Counted from the stretch's first letter, positions 9,911 through 21,629 are shown. The stretch: 64,000 bases of DNA from Gambelia wislizenii (GCA_030847615.1 JAUMIR010000005.1:240164645-240228644); one strand, 5' to 3'. Program-made: numbers and translations. The notes: generated by a model from the sequence alone, not told the origin.

Positions 9911-10829
9911 TGTCCTGCTCTCTTTGTGATTCAAGCTAGTATGCTAAAATATAACACTTTCTTCTTTGAGAGTATAGCTGTACCTAAAAAGGAAACAGTG
10001 CTGAAATACAGCATTTAGCAAGACAAGCACCATTAGCAGCTTGGAAATTAATTCAACAGCATGTAACACGATTTCCCAGAAAGCCTAAGTGACTGGCTTC
10101 CTACTGTGCACAAACATTGAATATATCTTGATTTGAAAAGTGACTGGACTTGTGAAAGAGCTTGATTGCTCTTCATAACAACATCCTTGTCTGTATGTGC
10201 ATGTGCGCACACACAAAACTCTGATGTCTAAATTAAACAAGGGGTCATTTTATGAAAGAAACATTTACAGTGGTTCCCAGATAATCTTCTCTGCATGCAC
10301 ACTAATTTATTTTCATGTATATCATATTAACGATACATTTATTGTAATCTGCTTCCAAACTGGGAGGGTGGGGACCCTTTCACATAGTCCTTTAACATGA
10401 CTCTGAGGCAACAGACTTGAGTAGCAAACTCCCTTTTCTTGTGGTTGGAGGAAGCACATCTTCAGAACCAAAGTGATGTAGAGATGATACTCATACATGA
10501 ATTGAAAGATACACTTTTTATTTACTTTCTCGCTGTAGTATCCAGCATTGTTTGGGATAATCATTAACCACTGTTAATGACATTTTAGTTTCAACTGTCC
10601 TGGAAGATAAGTGCTAAACTTTTTTTGAATGCTCAAACATTCCCTACATTGCCCATCCATCAGTTTCAGTTGCCCTTGAAAGAGCATGCCACTTCTGATT
10701 GACTGCCAAACAAACTACTTTGAATGAATGGAAAAATAATTGGAGTGTGTCCTGGCCTCCCCAGTAAATTTCATGTATGCCACATATAACCTGTATGGTG
10801 TCAGACTATCTCAACCATTGGCAGCTTAA
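9911..10829. other. No recognised feature
   Basis: AT-rich sequence with short frames only (for example 10322-10564 minus). Nothing recognisable. Confidence 0.45.
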
Positions 10830-11424
10830 AAAGCCAATGTGATTCTAAGCTGGATCAATAGGAGTATAGTGTCTAGAAGGGATGTAATAGTGCCACTCTA
10901 TTCTGCTTTGGTCAGACCTCACCTGGAATACTGTGTCTGGGCACCACAATTCAAAAAGGATATTGACAAATTGGAGTGTGTCCAGAGGAGGGTGACCAGG
11001 ATGGTGGGAGGACTGGAAGCCATGCACTATGAGGAGCGGCTTAGGGAGCAGGGCATATTTAATCTGGAGAAGAGAAGGTTGACAGGTGACATGATAGCCA
11101 AGTTTAAATATCTGAAGGGATGTCATACTGAGGATGGAGCATGCTTGTTTTATGCTGCTCCAGAGATTAGGACATAGAGCAATGGATTCAAACTACAGGA
11201 AAAGAAATTCCACCTAAACATTAGGAAGAACTTCTTGCTAGTAAGAGCTGTTTGGCAGTGGAACGCATTGGCTCAGAGTGTGATGGAGTCTTCTTCTTTG
11301 GAGGTTTTTAAACAAAGTCTGGATGGCCATCTGTCAGGAATGCTTTGATTCTGTATTCCTGCATGGCAGAGGGTTGGATTAGATGGCCCTTGTGGTTTCT
11401 TCCAGCTCTATGATTCTATGATCT
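10830..11424 (+). mobile_element. CR1 LINE, 3' end (reverse transcriptase C-terminus)
   Basis: The frame at 10839-11177 carries the CR1 block [15 protein letters not shown], then [15 protein letters not shown] and [17 protein letters not shown]. These belong to the C-terminal part of the single CR1 ORF2, after the RT domain. A stop follows at about 11175, and the homologous frame continues (SNGFKLQEKKFHLNIRKN...). The 3' end shows 'tctatgattctatgat' at 11407-11422, the CR1 octamer. The element is 5' truncated and dead. A homologue would normally be about 900-1000 residues; only about 200 codons remain. Confidence 0.9.
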
Positions 11425-11484
11425 CCTCCAGATCTGGTGACATTCTTTGTGGTAATTTATGTATCATATGGTAATAAAGTGACA

Positions 11485-12215
11485 GAAAACTATATTTATT
11501 TAATTTATTAAAATTGTAATACCCTGCCTTATGTCAAGAGATCTCAGGGTGGCTTTCACTAGCACTAAAACAGGTTAAACAGTCTAAAAACAGTAAGATG
11601 ATTTAAATAAATATTAAAGATGGTTTAAATATATTAATCAATATAATGAGTTCAAAACATATTGACAAAAGAGTTTTTAAAACTGTACATAACGGTCTTT
11701 GGGTTCCATTAATGAGGCCCATGGGCTTTGGTGAACAGCCAAGTTTTAATGGTGACTAAATAAAGTGAATATTGGTGCTAGTCATTCATCCAGGAAGAGA
11801 GAGTTCCACAGCTGAGAAGGCCCTCTCCCATGTCCCAACAGAGTGTATTGACTTCACTGGTGGGAGACAGAGGCTGTCCTCCCCAGCAGATCTTAATCAT
11901 TGGCCAGGTACATATGGGGAGAGGCAGTCCCTCCAGTACCAAGGTCCCAAGCCCTTTAAGGCTTTAAATGTCATCACAGGTGCCTTGAATTCAGAGCAGA
12001 AATATATTGACAGCCAGTGCAAATCTTAAGACTGGCATTGCATTCTGTCTATATGATATTCTATCCAGCAGTCGAGCTGCTTCATTTTGCACTAGCTGCA
12101 GCTTTCAAGTCTTCTTCAAGTGCAGCCCCATGTAGAGGGCATTACAGTACTGTAGTCTAGTTGTGAGGCTACCAGTGCATGGAGTAGTGTGGCTAGGTTA
12201 TCTCTGTCCAGGAAA
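11485..12215 (-). mobile_element. L2-like LINE 3' region, minus strand
   Basis: The pattern parallels the 7.0-7.6 kb element on the same strand: a 'ccctgcctt...ctcagggtggc' tail at the left, an AT-rich interval with 'aaaacaggttaaacag', then 'gagagttccacagctgagaaggccctctccc', then 'ccagtgcaaatct'. It ends with 'gcagccccatgtagagggcattacagtactgtagtctag', a motif of many squamate LINE copies. All frames are broken. The precise subfamily is inference. Confidence 0.55.
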
Positions 12216-12229
12216 ACAAAACTTAATTT

Positions 12230-13184
12230 TATTTAAAATTATGGCAAAATTTCGCTACTCTGCATGAATGGAAAAAAAAAAAAGAACCTTTTAAGTCCAC
12301 AGCCTTCCTCTTCTGATAAATTCCATGAACTGGGTTAAAATCCAATAAAAAATAAGTTATGTTTCCCCACATCACCACCCCAGTGAATTTTTTGTGTGCC
12401 ACAAAAAAAAACCCCTGTATTTTAAGTCATGCTTAAAACCTACCCTCAAATGTAAAAAAACCTGTCCAGCCATTTTCACATGATGCAGTAACAGACAAGC
12501 AGACAGAAACTTAATTTTATTGACATAGCTTTTGCAACAACTTTTGATGGATCTGTTACAACCAGTGTGTCTGCATTTCCAGCCCTATGAAATAGGACAA
12601 GCCATAAAATACCTTTTGTCTATTATGTTCAGACATAGAACCACTTCCTCTTGTGTGTTCTAGGACTCTGATGTCCTAAATTGTGAGAAGCTAGCCTATA
12701 TGCTTTTGGAGAAGAAAAGATCTGATTTTAGAGCTTCCTTTGTATTCCTTAACCACTGAGTTAATGTGTTTCTGCAAAGCAACACATGGCTGAAATCAAC
12801 TCCTGGGCTAGGTACAAACAAATCTTGGAAGCTCAAAAAGTAGTTACAGTTATTGTTCCAGGAGCTCTGAAAGCAGTTAGCTATACCTGCACTTAAAAAA
12901 TATCAACACTTTAGTCCCATTTCGCAAAAATAAATAAAATTGGTAATTTTAGTTTTTTTTTTTAAAAAAGAACACAACTAGCCCCTTGCCCTATGGTGTA
13001 AAACACACTATTCTTCCCCTCCATCTCATTGTCACCGTAAAGCCCACAAAAAAGGTTGAGGCCACAGCACAATCAAGCACTCAAAACACAGGATGTTCCT
13101 CCTCCACAATTTAAGAAGGACTTATCTCCATAAATACTGGAACAGTAATTTACAAATTACAGTTAGCACAGTGATAAAATAATG
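12230..13184. other. No recognised feature
   Basis: AT-rich interval with several A runs (12268, 12400, 12950). No open frame of note and no clear repeat. Confidence 0.45.
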
Positions 13185-13186
13185 TA

Positions 13187-13413
13187 CAGGTCAACCCTCA
13201 TATCTGCAGGGGATATATTCCAAGACCCACACCCCCGTGGATACCTGAAACCATGGATAATAGGGAACCCTATTATTTTCAGTGAGACAAACAGCAGAGG
13301 CTGACCATAGAATCACATTGGAGGACCTAGAAATGCCTAGAAAGACCATATTTTTCCAGATGTGGATAAGTGAAACTGTGGATATTGAATCTATGGATAC
13401 AGAGGTCAAGCTG
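13187..13413. mobile_element. Tigger-like MITE, complete, 227 bp
   Basis: The left end CAGGTCAACC and right end GAGGTCAAGCTG are inverted and flanked by TA at 13185-13186 and 13414-13415. The subterminal 'atctgcag...gtggatac' and 'gtggatattgaatctatggatac' also mirror each other. This is the most complete copy of the family in the window. The TA target duplication supports a Tc1/mariner superfamily origin; no transposase is present. Confidence 0.75.
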
Positions 13414-13419
13414 TATATA

Positions 13420-14351
13420 TTTTTGTTACTGGAAACAAGTGTTAACTACAATTAACTAGTTACATAACTAGAAGTAAATAGTTACTCTTGACTTCTGAAT
13501 TTCCTTATCATACAATATCATGCTCCTTTTTCTTTCTTCTTCCCAAACATTGGTATTTTTGAGCAAAGAAAGTAGGCTTCCTAGCTATGCTGGCTAAGAA
13601 GATAAATACCCCTCCAATCTCCAGCTGCAGTAATGTCCCACCCCCAGCAAAATGCCCCCCTAAACAGCTGAGCAACTTTGTGTAGTTTTACCTGCATGCA
13701 CTGTGCTTTTTCCTTGTTTATTGGACAGTTTTGCCAAGTAAGATTAGTTATTCTGTTACTACGAATGTGTGCTTAATACCATCTGTCAACAAAAATGGAA
13801 GGATCTTGGGACCGCATTGCACTGTACTAATTTGTAAGGCACAAGAGCATGGAGAAAAAATTACCGCTTGCTCAAAGGACCCTCCTATAATCTGTATTTG
13901 TGACAAGTCCACAGTGAAGGAAATAATAAAACCATTGGCAGTGCTACTATGGATCACTGAATGACCTTTGAGAAGTACAACATTCCTATTAGTTTGTGCT
14001 TAAGTTCTAATGGTGTTGAAAGCAGAGTTGCATGAAATTCTACTAGTTAGGTGAATGTTTTATTAGAGTGAAATACAGGAATGACTCTGAGAGAAAGTAT
14101 ATTAGTGGTTGTGTGGTTTATGGGTGGTGTGCAGTCTGCCACCTGTTTTGTTCAGGGGTGTAGTGGAGCCAAGTTTCACAGTGTTGACAATCTAAGTCTT
14201 TTTTTATTAGCTGTCACAATAGCATTATCTGCCACCCTCACTCTCAAGCTTCCTTGTCCTGAAAAACCTCACAGCAGCTGTGAGGGAACTGAAATTTCCA
14301 AGGAACAGTATATTATTGCCATGAATTCATGCTGTGAGGCAAAGTATTTTG
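13420..14351. other. No recognised feature
   Basis: The frames at 13731-13964 (+) and 14081-14512 (+) have no family motif. The second runs into the MITE that starts near 14352. Confidence 0.45.
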
Positions 14352-14903
14352 AGGGTTTGTCTCCACTGGCCAAATACCCTGGCTTGCCCTTGTTCCAGAG
14401 TCCTGCAGTCCAAACAATGCAGGGCATTTATCTCGACCTGCCCCTGGGCAGTCCGAGTGACCCCCAGGGCAGATACGGGGCTGGGATTGGGGCAAGCTGG
14501 AACAGGGCCTGATAAAACATTCTAAGAAAATATCTGGTTTAGTCCATTTCCGCCAGATCGGGCCCTGCATGTCTGCGAGAGCCCATCCCAGAATGCCGCT
14601 CCCTACTGCCACCGGCAGCACCCTAGCTCTCCAAGAAGCCAAGCAAGGGTCTTATAACATGTGACCCATGCTGGTCACATGCAAGGAGCATGCAGTTACA
14701 TGTTGCAGGCCCCCTGCCTGATTTCTGTTTTAGTGAGAAAATGGCAATGGCAGTGACAGCAGCTTCAGTGATGGGCCAGCATCCTGTTTGGACTCTGGCC
14801 TGTTTTCTGCAGGTAACAGGGTGGGGACACTGGCCACTTCTGGAAGCAGGATATGCCAGCAAGGAAGCCAGCATATCCTGCCTGGTGTAGATGAGCCCTT
14901 GGT
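14352..14903 (+). mobile_element. ~550-bp MITE ('aggg(t/c)ttgtctccac' family), near complete
   Basis: The left end 'agggtttgtctccactgg' is inverted relative to the right end 'ccaggtgtagatgagccct' type sequence ('tgcctggtgtagatgagccctt'). The GC-rich body has small internal palindromes: 'ctgcccctgggcag', 'gccagcaaggaagccagc' and 'caggatatgccagc...gcatatcctg'. Flanking 'gtattt' and 'gtatt' may be a decayed target duplication, suggesting hAT. Accidental frames of 60-110 residues exist on both strands; none is a gene. Confidence 0.6.
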
Positions 14904-15004
14904 ATTGAATTAGCAATTAAAACCTATTAGCTATACAACAGACCTGGTGAAGATTAAAGTTGTTAGACCTGGTGTATTGATATGAATCAATACATCTGGT
15001 TGCT

Positions 15005-15217
15005 TAGATTTTCCTTGGGATTTTTTTTCCAGGTTGTGAGGCTGTGTTCTGGAAGACTTTCTTTCTGATGTTTCACCTGCATCTGCATATTCTCTGAAGA
15101 TGCTAGCAACAGATGCAGGTGAAATGTCAAAAAGAAACTCTTCCAGAACACGACCTCACAGCCCGGAAAAAAACCAAAGAAAATCTATGGATGCTGGTCA
15201 TTAAAGCCTTCAACGTC
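15005..15217 (-). mobile_element. Penelope-like snap-back element, copy 1 (minus orientation)
   Basis: Two arms of about 70 bp are inverted: 'gaggctgtgttctggaaga' with 'ctcttccagaacacgacctc', and 'gatgtttcacctgcatctg' with 'cagatgcaggtgaaatgtc'. The right arm extends further ('ctatggatgctggtcattaaagcc') to 15217. It is flanked by near-identical 12-13 bp copies, 14992-15004 and 15218-15230 (acatctggttgct / acatctgcttgca). Copy 2 at 32.9-33.2 kb has the same layout in reverse. The arms resemble the 3' terminus of Penelope-like retroelements in lizards (family knowledge). A hammerhead-like core CTGAAGA (15094-15100) ... GAAA (15121-15124) lies on the + strand. Confidence 0.6.
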
Positions 15218-15230
15218 ACATCTGCTTGCA

Positions 15231-15874
15231 TTTTTAGACCTTCCTCATAGGCGTGGCTATAGGGACTGTTGTGAGGTGTGACTCCCCTTCAAAATTTACC
15301 ACTACATCACTGATTTTTTGTTTGTTTGTTTGTTTTGTTTTCAATGTGACATTCAGATTTGTGGAGCATAGACCATTATAAGTTCAAAGCTAGGAAATAA
15401 AGTTGAAAATAAGCTGGCTACCAAACATTCTCAGTTTCTCTCCCCCACCCATGCAAAATTTCAACCTTTGAATACTCTCCAAATATTCTCGGAGTGTTTA
15501 CTGAATATTCTCTGGATACTGGATAGCACTCTTTGACAATCAATTATATTTGAATGCAATATTTAATAAATGATATGGGCTAGCTGACACTCAGTGGTAC
15601 TTAACAGTTGACTGCAATTATGGCTGATGTGCTACATCAGTGCTTTTCAAAATGGATACCTCTAGGGAACAGTTCCAAAAGCAGCTTACCTGCCAAGAAC
15701 TATTGAGTGCATGCTGCAGAATCCCTGCACACAGCTTATTTTATTCAGCCTCCCATTGGAGGCAGCCATCTTTTACATCCTTCTAGAATGAACATAATTC
15801 CTGGAGACTTTCTCAGTTCCACGTACAAGTTACTTACTTTGGTTTGTTAAAAGGGCAGGGGAAATGTTCATAGT
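15231..15874. other. No recognised feature
   Basis: Contains a (TTTG)n-like run near 15318-15338. No gene or element identified. Confidence 0.45.
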
Positions 15875-15935
15875 CATAGAATCATAGGGCTGGAAGGGAC
15901 TGCAAGGGCATAATCCATGCAGTGACCAAAATCCC
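15875..15935 (-). mobile_element. CR1 3' end fragment
   Basis: Minus strand CR1 terminus: 'catagaatcatagggctggaagggactgcaagggc'. Similarity fades after the C-rich run at 15930; a longer degraded CR1 up to about 16120 is possible. Confidence 0.75.
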
Positions 15936-16254
15936 CCCCCCCAAAAAAAATAAGAACTCTAAGCAGCATAGCCTCTCGAACACAGCTATTTGCAAGGATG
16001 CCATTTGTGCAGAGCTTGCAAGGACCCCCAGAAATCTCTGAGTGTCCAGCTAAATAAAAATAGCAAGACATATCCCCACTCATCCTCCTGCTCTCCAACA
16101 GCATAGAAATGACCATGTTGTAGAGGGCTGCTTACAAAGTGAGGTTGGGGGAAGTAGCCTCACTTTAGCCTTCTGTCCTCACATCAGGAGATATAGCAAC
16201 ATAGCTATGTGATACATATATGCCTCAATGCAGGATTTCTTCCCTTAAATCTAA

Positions 16255-16877
16255 GGAGATTATTAGATGCATTAAAAGTGGTGTTACATAAATGCTAGGA
16301 GATTGCAAAAGGACTCCCTTTTCAGATGACATCATTCCCCCCTTGTTCTGCACCCATTCTGCTGCCATTCCGCCAGCACTGGGTTTTTTTTGTTTTGTTT
16401 TGTTTTGTTTTGGTGAGAGAAGCCGTCAATAGATCCCCCATTCCGTTTCTGTCATGGATGTTCCTGTGTGCAACAAGGTGCCCCGTTATGCCGGTGAGAT
16501 CCCAGCATCAATGGGAGGTCCTTGCCAGAACAGAGGGGAGATTGGGACATCCAGGTAAGTGACACACTTTTTATGACCCTCCCTGGGTTACTTCTGTCTT
16601 TTAAAGTGTGTTTTTGTGCTTTCTGTCACTTTTTTGTGTTGTTGTTTTTTGTTTTTGAATTTCCCATGCTCATGTCTTCTTGCAAGAATTGGCGGGATTT
16701 CACTCCAGGAAGTGAAGGGAGCTCCGTTAGAGCTCCATTCACTCCTGGGCTGCTGGAACAACAGGAAAGAAGATAACTGTGATGGGGAGAGTGATTGTGA
16801 CATTACAGGGATGGGACAGGGCGGGAATGGAGATTGTGAGACAGGAACACTTTTTTCAATCCTGTCTGATAATCTTC
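16255..16877 (+). mobile_element. 623-bp MITE of the GGAGATTATCAGA family with TAA duplication
   Basis: TAA at 16252-16254 and 16878-16880 flanks an element with ends GGAGATTATTAGA and TCTGATAATCTTC. Three-base TAA duplications suggest PIF/Harbinger ancestry. Internal landmarks shared with other copies are a 'tcaatagatcccccatt' block, 'tgagatcccagcatcaatgggaggtc', a perfect splice-donor-like CAGGTAAGT at 16552-16560, 'gacacactttttatgaccctccc', 'cttcttgcaagaattggcgg' and a purine-rich right third. The frames of 70-138 residues inside it have no domain. Confidence 0.75.
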
Positions 16878-16881
16878 TAAG

Positions 16882-17107
16882 AGTGCATCTATACTGTAGA
16901 AATAATGCAATTTGTCACCACTTTAAGTACAGTAGCTCCATACTATGGAATCCTGGAATTTGTAATTTTACAAGGTCTTTAGCCTTCTCTGCTAAAAAGC
17001 ATGCTGGAGCCTCACAAAACTACATATTCTAGGATTCTGTAGGATGGATCCATTGCAGTTAAAGGGGTGTCAAACTGTATTATTTCTACAGTGGAGATGC
17101 ACTCTGA
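16882..17107. mobile_element. hAT-type MITE with long perfect ends
   Basis: The ends 'agtgcatctatactgtagaa' and 'ttctacagtggagatgcact' are inverted; 'ataatgcaatttg' mirrors 'aaactgtattat'. The middle has 'ctatggaatcctggaatttgtaat' and 'attctaggattctgtaggat', matching the 4.6 and 45.1 kb copies. It abuts the previous MITE directly. Confidence 0.75.
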
Positions 17108-17344
17108 GTCCAATACTTCAGCTACTCTGTTCAAATGACTTCCAGTATTGTAAAGATTTTTAACAATCAAGAATAGCCATCTCTCCTAAAAATGACTATC
17201 TTTTCGAAGTAAAGCATGCGATAGCCAATAAAAGCTTAACATTCCTGTCTTACATTTCTTTGTTTCCTTCAGTTTTTCCAGTCCAGTATTATGAGTACTG
17301 ATGTGGTATAATGGATTGTAAGAAGTTCATGCTTTTACTCATAT

Positions 17345-18075
17345 CCTATAGTGCATTTGGAAGACTTCACAAAAGAGTCTGGAGCAATAAACACCTGAGG
17401 CAAAGCACAAAAATCAGTGTGTATAGAGCCATCGTACTGTCTATCCTCCTTTATGGATCTGAAACATGGGTCACCTATCGCCACCACCTACGACTCCTCG
17501 AGCGCTTTCATCAGCGCTGTCTACGCACAATCCTAAATATACACTGGACTGACTATGTGACGAATGTTGCTGTCCTTGAACAAGCAGGGATCACCAGCAT
17601 TGAGGCCATGATATTGAGAACACAGCTGCGCTGGGCAGGGCACGTTTCTAGGATGGAGGACCATCGCCTCCCAAAAATACTACTCTACGGTGAACTCGCC
17701 ACGGGTCAGCGTAAGAGGGGCGCTCCAAAAAAGCGATACAAAGACTCCCTGAAACAACATCTCAGGCTTGGCCAAATTGATCACCAACAGTGGTCCGCCC
17801 TGGCCTCACATCGGGAGGCATGGAGACGCAATATCCACAATGCTGCAGCCTTATTTGAGAACTCACGACGAACAAGTCTTGAAGAGAAACGACAACGCAG
17901 AAAGAATCACAACCCAAAAACATCACCCAAGGAGACCTTCTGCTGCGCTTTTTGCAACCGGCCTTGTTTATCTCGGATTGGCCTTTTTAGTCATCAGCGC
18001 GCTTGCAGAAGGCGCGGGATGAGTCCTTCCTGAATCTTCGTTTGCGAAGAAAAGCCAGAGAGAGAGAGAGAGACT
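17345..18075 (+). mobile_element. RTE-like non-LTR retrotransposon, C-terminal third and (GA)n tail
   Basis: A 5'-truncated LINE. The open frame (homologous from about 17350 to the stop at 18031-18033) encodes about 228 residues from the region after the RT catalytic core: YRAIVLSILLYGSETW, then LRWAGHVSRMEDHRLPKI, KRGAPKKRYKDSL, a basic stretch, and a terminal C-x2-C-x12-H-x4-C motif (CAFC...HQRAC), a possible nucleic-acid-binding finger. The 3' UTR is only about 35 bp and ends in (GA)n (about 18055-18074). A very short 3' UTR and short terminal repeats fit RTE-group LINEs, but clade assignment is inference. This is the least damaged of four copies here, and it appears frame-intact over this part. 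Confidence 0.8.
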
Positions 18076-18740
18076 TTTATCATCATAATTTTTAATAACT
18101 CCAGATGGGGGTTTTTTGTGGGGGGGAATTCCTTTTGGAATACATCTCCCAGCCTTCCTTCACAAACAGTCTGCTCATGCTGAATGGGAGATTCTGGGAT
18201 TTGAAATCAAAAAGCAACTTTTCAAAACTCTGAATCATCCCTTATATCTGCTATAGCGTTGAAGGTCTTTCCCTCCCTTAATAGGAATATGATTATAACA
18301 GTATAGTTCCGTAATATTTGTATGACAGTGTATGTTTCTCTGTCTGTCTTCCTCAGTTAATGTAATATTTTAAATACTGCTTAGAAAATCTTACGACACC
18401 CTCTTTATAAACCGGAATTTTTCTCCAGTTTGCATGACCATAACAAAGCAGCATATTATTTCTCTTCCTGAGGTCTGATTCCTGGTTCTGGAGGGCTATA
18501 GCACCCCACCCCACCACTTATATATGAATCAGCAGACTGCCAATGCACAAACTTGCCACAAACCTGGAAAAGTAATAGACCACCTGCATTTATTTTCCAG
18601 CTTTATTGGTATGGAGGCTGCCATGTTACTTGGAGCTTCTGCTCCATGCTATTACAGAAACCATGTGCTTTGACTTTTTGAACACTTTTTCAAAAAGAGG
18701 CAATGGATAGACTGCTCAGTGGCTTCAAAGCCTTTGTCTA
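18076..18740. other. No recognised gene; possible MITE remnant at 18130-18235
   Basis: A 'catctcccag...gggagattctgggatttgaaatc' palindrome-like piece near 18146-18215 resembles lizard hAT MITEs. The rest is unassigned. Confidence 0.4.
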
Positions 18741-18745
18741 GAGCA

Positions 18746-18858
18746 GGTATGGGAATCATGCAGCCCTTCAGAAGCTGTTGGGCTCCAAATCCCAGCAGCC
18801 TTAGCCACTATGGCCTATGTAAGGGAGTAAGTGGAGGGCTGCATGATTCCCACATCTC
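18746..18858. mobile_element. 113-bp palindromic MITE
   Basis: 'tgggaatcatgcagccct' (about 18750) and 'agggctgcatgattccca' (about 18837) form a perfect inverted pair. They surround a 'ccaaatcccagcagccttagccactatggcc' core typical of vertebrate hAT MITEs. Confidence 0.65.
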
Positions 18859-18921
18859 ATCCACAGAGAAAGGCGATTCATTCTTCATCCCTTGAGGTGA
18901 TCAATGGAACTAAGGTGATGA

Positions 18922-18975
18922 ATGAGGTTGGACTGGATAGTCCTTCTGGTCTCTTCCTACTCTAATGTTCTACGA
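18922..18975 (+). mobile_element. CR1 3' end fragment
   Basis: 'gttggactggatagtccttctggtctcttcctactctaatgttcta' matches the terminal CR1 segment on the plus strand. Confidence 0.65.
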
Positions 18976-19274
18976 ATGGAGCCTGAGGTGATAAATGGGA
19001 CTAATAAATATACTAAAACCGCACTTCAAGCTGCCTCTTCAATCCTGCAGTCTCCATTTGGGGATTTAAAGAGCTGCAGTTCCCACGGTTATCACATCAA
19101 GGCAGAATGATGAGTTAACTTTTCTGCATCTCTTCATCCCTCATCTTAATTTTGTAATTCCAGATGAAGAATTCATGTGGATTTGCAAGTTACCTTTTTC
19201 AATGATATTTTGCTGCCCCAATAAACATATTAACCAACTCAAGCTTTTTTTATTCTAAGGAGAATGAATATATA

Positions 19275-19460
19275 GGTCAACCCCTGTATTGACATGATAG
19301 GTATCCACAGTTTCACTTATCCACATCTGAAAAAATATGTCCTCTTTAGGCATTTTCTAGGTCGTCTAGCATGGTTCTACAGTATGCTTCTGCTGGAAGT
19401 TGGGCCTGAACTAATTCATTTCAATAGGGTTCATTATTATCCATGATTTCATCATCCCCA
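19275..19460. mobile_element. Tigger-like MITE, degraded
   Basis: It begins 'ataggtcaacccctgtatt' and includes 'atccacagtttcacttatccacatctgaaaaaatatg' and 'gcattttctagg', in the same order (reverse) as 13187-13413. The right end is unclear near the next LINE. Confidence 0.6.
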
Positions 19461-19469
19461 CATTACTGT

Positions 19470-20330
19470 TGGCAAATCTGTGCTTAAGTCCATTCAGCAG
19501 TTCACCTACCTGGGAAGCATCATCTCCTCAGATGCCAAGATTGACAAAGAGATCAATCACAGACTAGCAAAGGCATATAGTGCATTGGGAAGACTTTACA
19601 AAAGAGTCTGGAGTAATAAACACCTGAGGCGAAGCACAAAAATCAATGTGTATAGAACCATTGTACTGTCTATTCTCCTTTATGGGCCTGAAACATGGGT
19701 CACCTATCGCCACCACTTATGATTGCTCGAACGCTTTCATCAGCGCTGTATATGTACAATCCTAAATATACTCTGAACTGACTATGTGATGAATTTTGCT
19801 GTCCTTGAGCAAGCAGGTATCACCAGCATTGAAGCCATGATATTGAGAACACAGCTGCGCTGGGCAGGGCACGTTTCTAGGATGGAGGACCATTGCCTCC
19901 AAAAATAGTGAATTCACCACGGGTCAGTGTAAGAGGGGAGCTCCAAAAAAGCGATACAAAGACTCCCTGAAACAACATCTCAGGCTCAGCCAAATTGATA
20001 AAGGTCTCCCTGAAACAACATCTCAGGCTCGGCCAAATTGATCACCAACAATGGTCCACCCTGGCCTCACATCGGGAGGCATGGAGATGCACTATCCACA
20101 ATGCTGCAGCCTTATTTGAGAACTCACGCCAAACAAGTCTTGAAGAGAAACGACAACACAGAAAGAATCACAACTCGGAAACATCACCCAAGGAGATCTT
20201 CTGTTGTGCTTTCTGCAACCGGACTTGTTTATCTTGGATTGGCCTTTTTAGTCATCAGCACGCTTGCAAAAACTGCAGGGTGAGTCTTTCCTGAATCTTT
20301 GTTTGCGAAGAAAAGCCAGAGAAAGAGAGA
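19470..20330 (+). mobile_element. RTE-like non-LTR retrotransposon, longer but broken copy
   Basis: The frame at 19480-19722 starts further upstream than the 17.3 kb copy and includes QQFTYLGSIISSDAKIDKEI, the segment just after the RT palm in RTE/L2-type LINEs. A stop follows 'YRHHL', then an internal deletion/frameshift near 19890-19930, and a local duplication: 'ctccctgaaacaacatctcaggct' occurs at about 19962 and again at 20008. The C-terminal part resumes at 19995-20294 with FCCAFCNRTC...HQHAC. The tail is 'gaagaaaagccagag' plus (AG)n. Confidence 0.8.
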
Positions 20331-20742
20331 GATTCATGGGAAGTCCAGGAGTGTATTCCCCGCGGATACAGGGGGTGTGTCCTGTAGTGACATGCCAAAG
20401 CCATCCATTATTGACAAGATGACATTTTGCATAGCTACCACCTCTGCTGATTTATTTCCCCAGCCTACCCAGAGCACAGGAAGGAATTGGGGACAGCACT
20501 CAATGGAGCTGCAGTATTCTCATGCTAGGTCTTGGCCCCACCATTTTAAGCAGGGTAGTCCCACTGCGCATATGCTTGAGGATGGGTGGCATAATTAAGC
20601 CGGTGGTGCTGGGGATTTGACACTAGCATCTGGAAGCTCTGAGGAACACCACTGCTAGGCCACACCCACATTTGTTTTGATGCAGACAGGAAACTTGGTT
20701 TCCAGCAAGGGCTGGGAAAGCAGCCCAACAACATGGTGAACT

Positions 20743-21128
20743 GCATACCCTCTAACATTTCACAGATGAAAAGTAGGACACGCATGGCCAAGAAACATCA
20801 GAGCATGGTCAAGATTGTAAAAGTTATTAATAAGGAAGAACACACAAATAAGAAGATGCTGCACCCATTTGCTTTTGCCTGAGTCTACTGGGAAAGGCAA
20901 ACCTCCACTCCTCATCTCCTCTTCCCCCCCTCCCCCGCTGAGTTAATTGAGTGAACACTACTTTTGCACTTTGGACTCAGTTTGCAGCAATTGAAGTAAG
21001 CTAAGGACAAAGGGGGAAGTGGGAGGAAGACACAGAATCTGGGATATTTTAAAAGCAGGTGAAAAAAATGAAACAGTAGAGGATTAATTGGGACTGTTCC
21101 TGCCAAATTGGAACAGTTTAAAGGTATG
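20743..21128 (+). mobile_element. 'gcataccctctaac' MITE, ~386 bp
   Basis: The left end 'gcataccctctaac' is inverted relative to the right end 'gtttaaaggtatg'. Internal blocks match the truncated copy at 6000-6328. 'aggacac' near the left and 'gggactgttcctgccaaattggaacag' near the right are characteristic. No target duplication was identified. Confidence 0.6.
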
Positions 21129-21189
21129 AAATTAGTTACAATGGGGCATAAAGAAGTTGGTTTTTGAAAACAATAGACACATGGGGATG

Positions 21190-21629
21190 AATCATAGAAT
21201 CATAGAGTTGGAAGAGCCCACAAGGGCCATCTAGTCCAACCCCTTGCCATGCAGGAATATACAATCAAATCATTCCCGACAGATGGCCATCCAGCCTCTG
21301 TTTAGAAACCTCCAAGAAAGGAGACTCCACCACACTCCAAGGCAGTGCATTTCATTGCTGAACAGCTCTTACAGTCAGGAAGTTCTTCCTAATGTTTAGG
21401 TGGAATCTCTTTTCCTGTAGTTTGAACCCATTGCTCTGTGTCCTAGTCTCCGGAGCAGCAGAAAACAAGCTTGCTCCATCCTCAGTTTGACATAACTTCA
21501 AATATTTAAACATGTCCCTCTCAACTTTTTCTTCTCCAGACTAAACATGCCCAGCTCTCTAAGCCGCTCCTCAAAAGGCATGGCTTCCAGACCTCCCACC
21601 ATCCTGGTCATCCTCCTCTGGACACATTC
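21190..21629 (-). mobile_element. CR1 LINE 3' end, minus strand
   Basis: It starts with the 3' terminus 'atcatagaatcatagagttgga' and continues through 'gccatccagcctctgtttagaaacctcc', 'gtcaggaagttcttcctaatgtttaggtgga' and 'gtcctagtctccggagcagcagaaaac' to 'ggtcatcctcctctggacacattc'. This is the reverse complement of the CR1 C-terminal coding region. Frames are broken. Confidence 0.9.
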
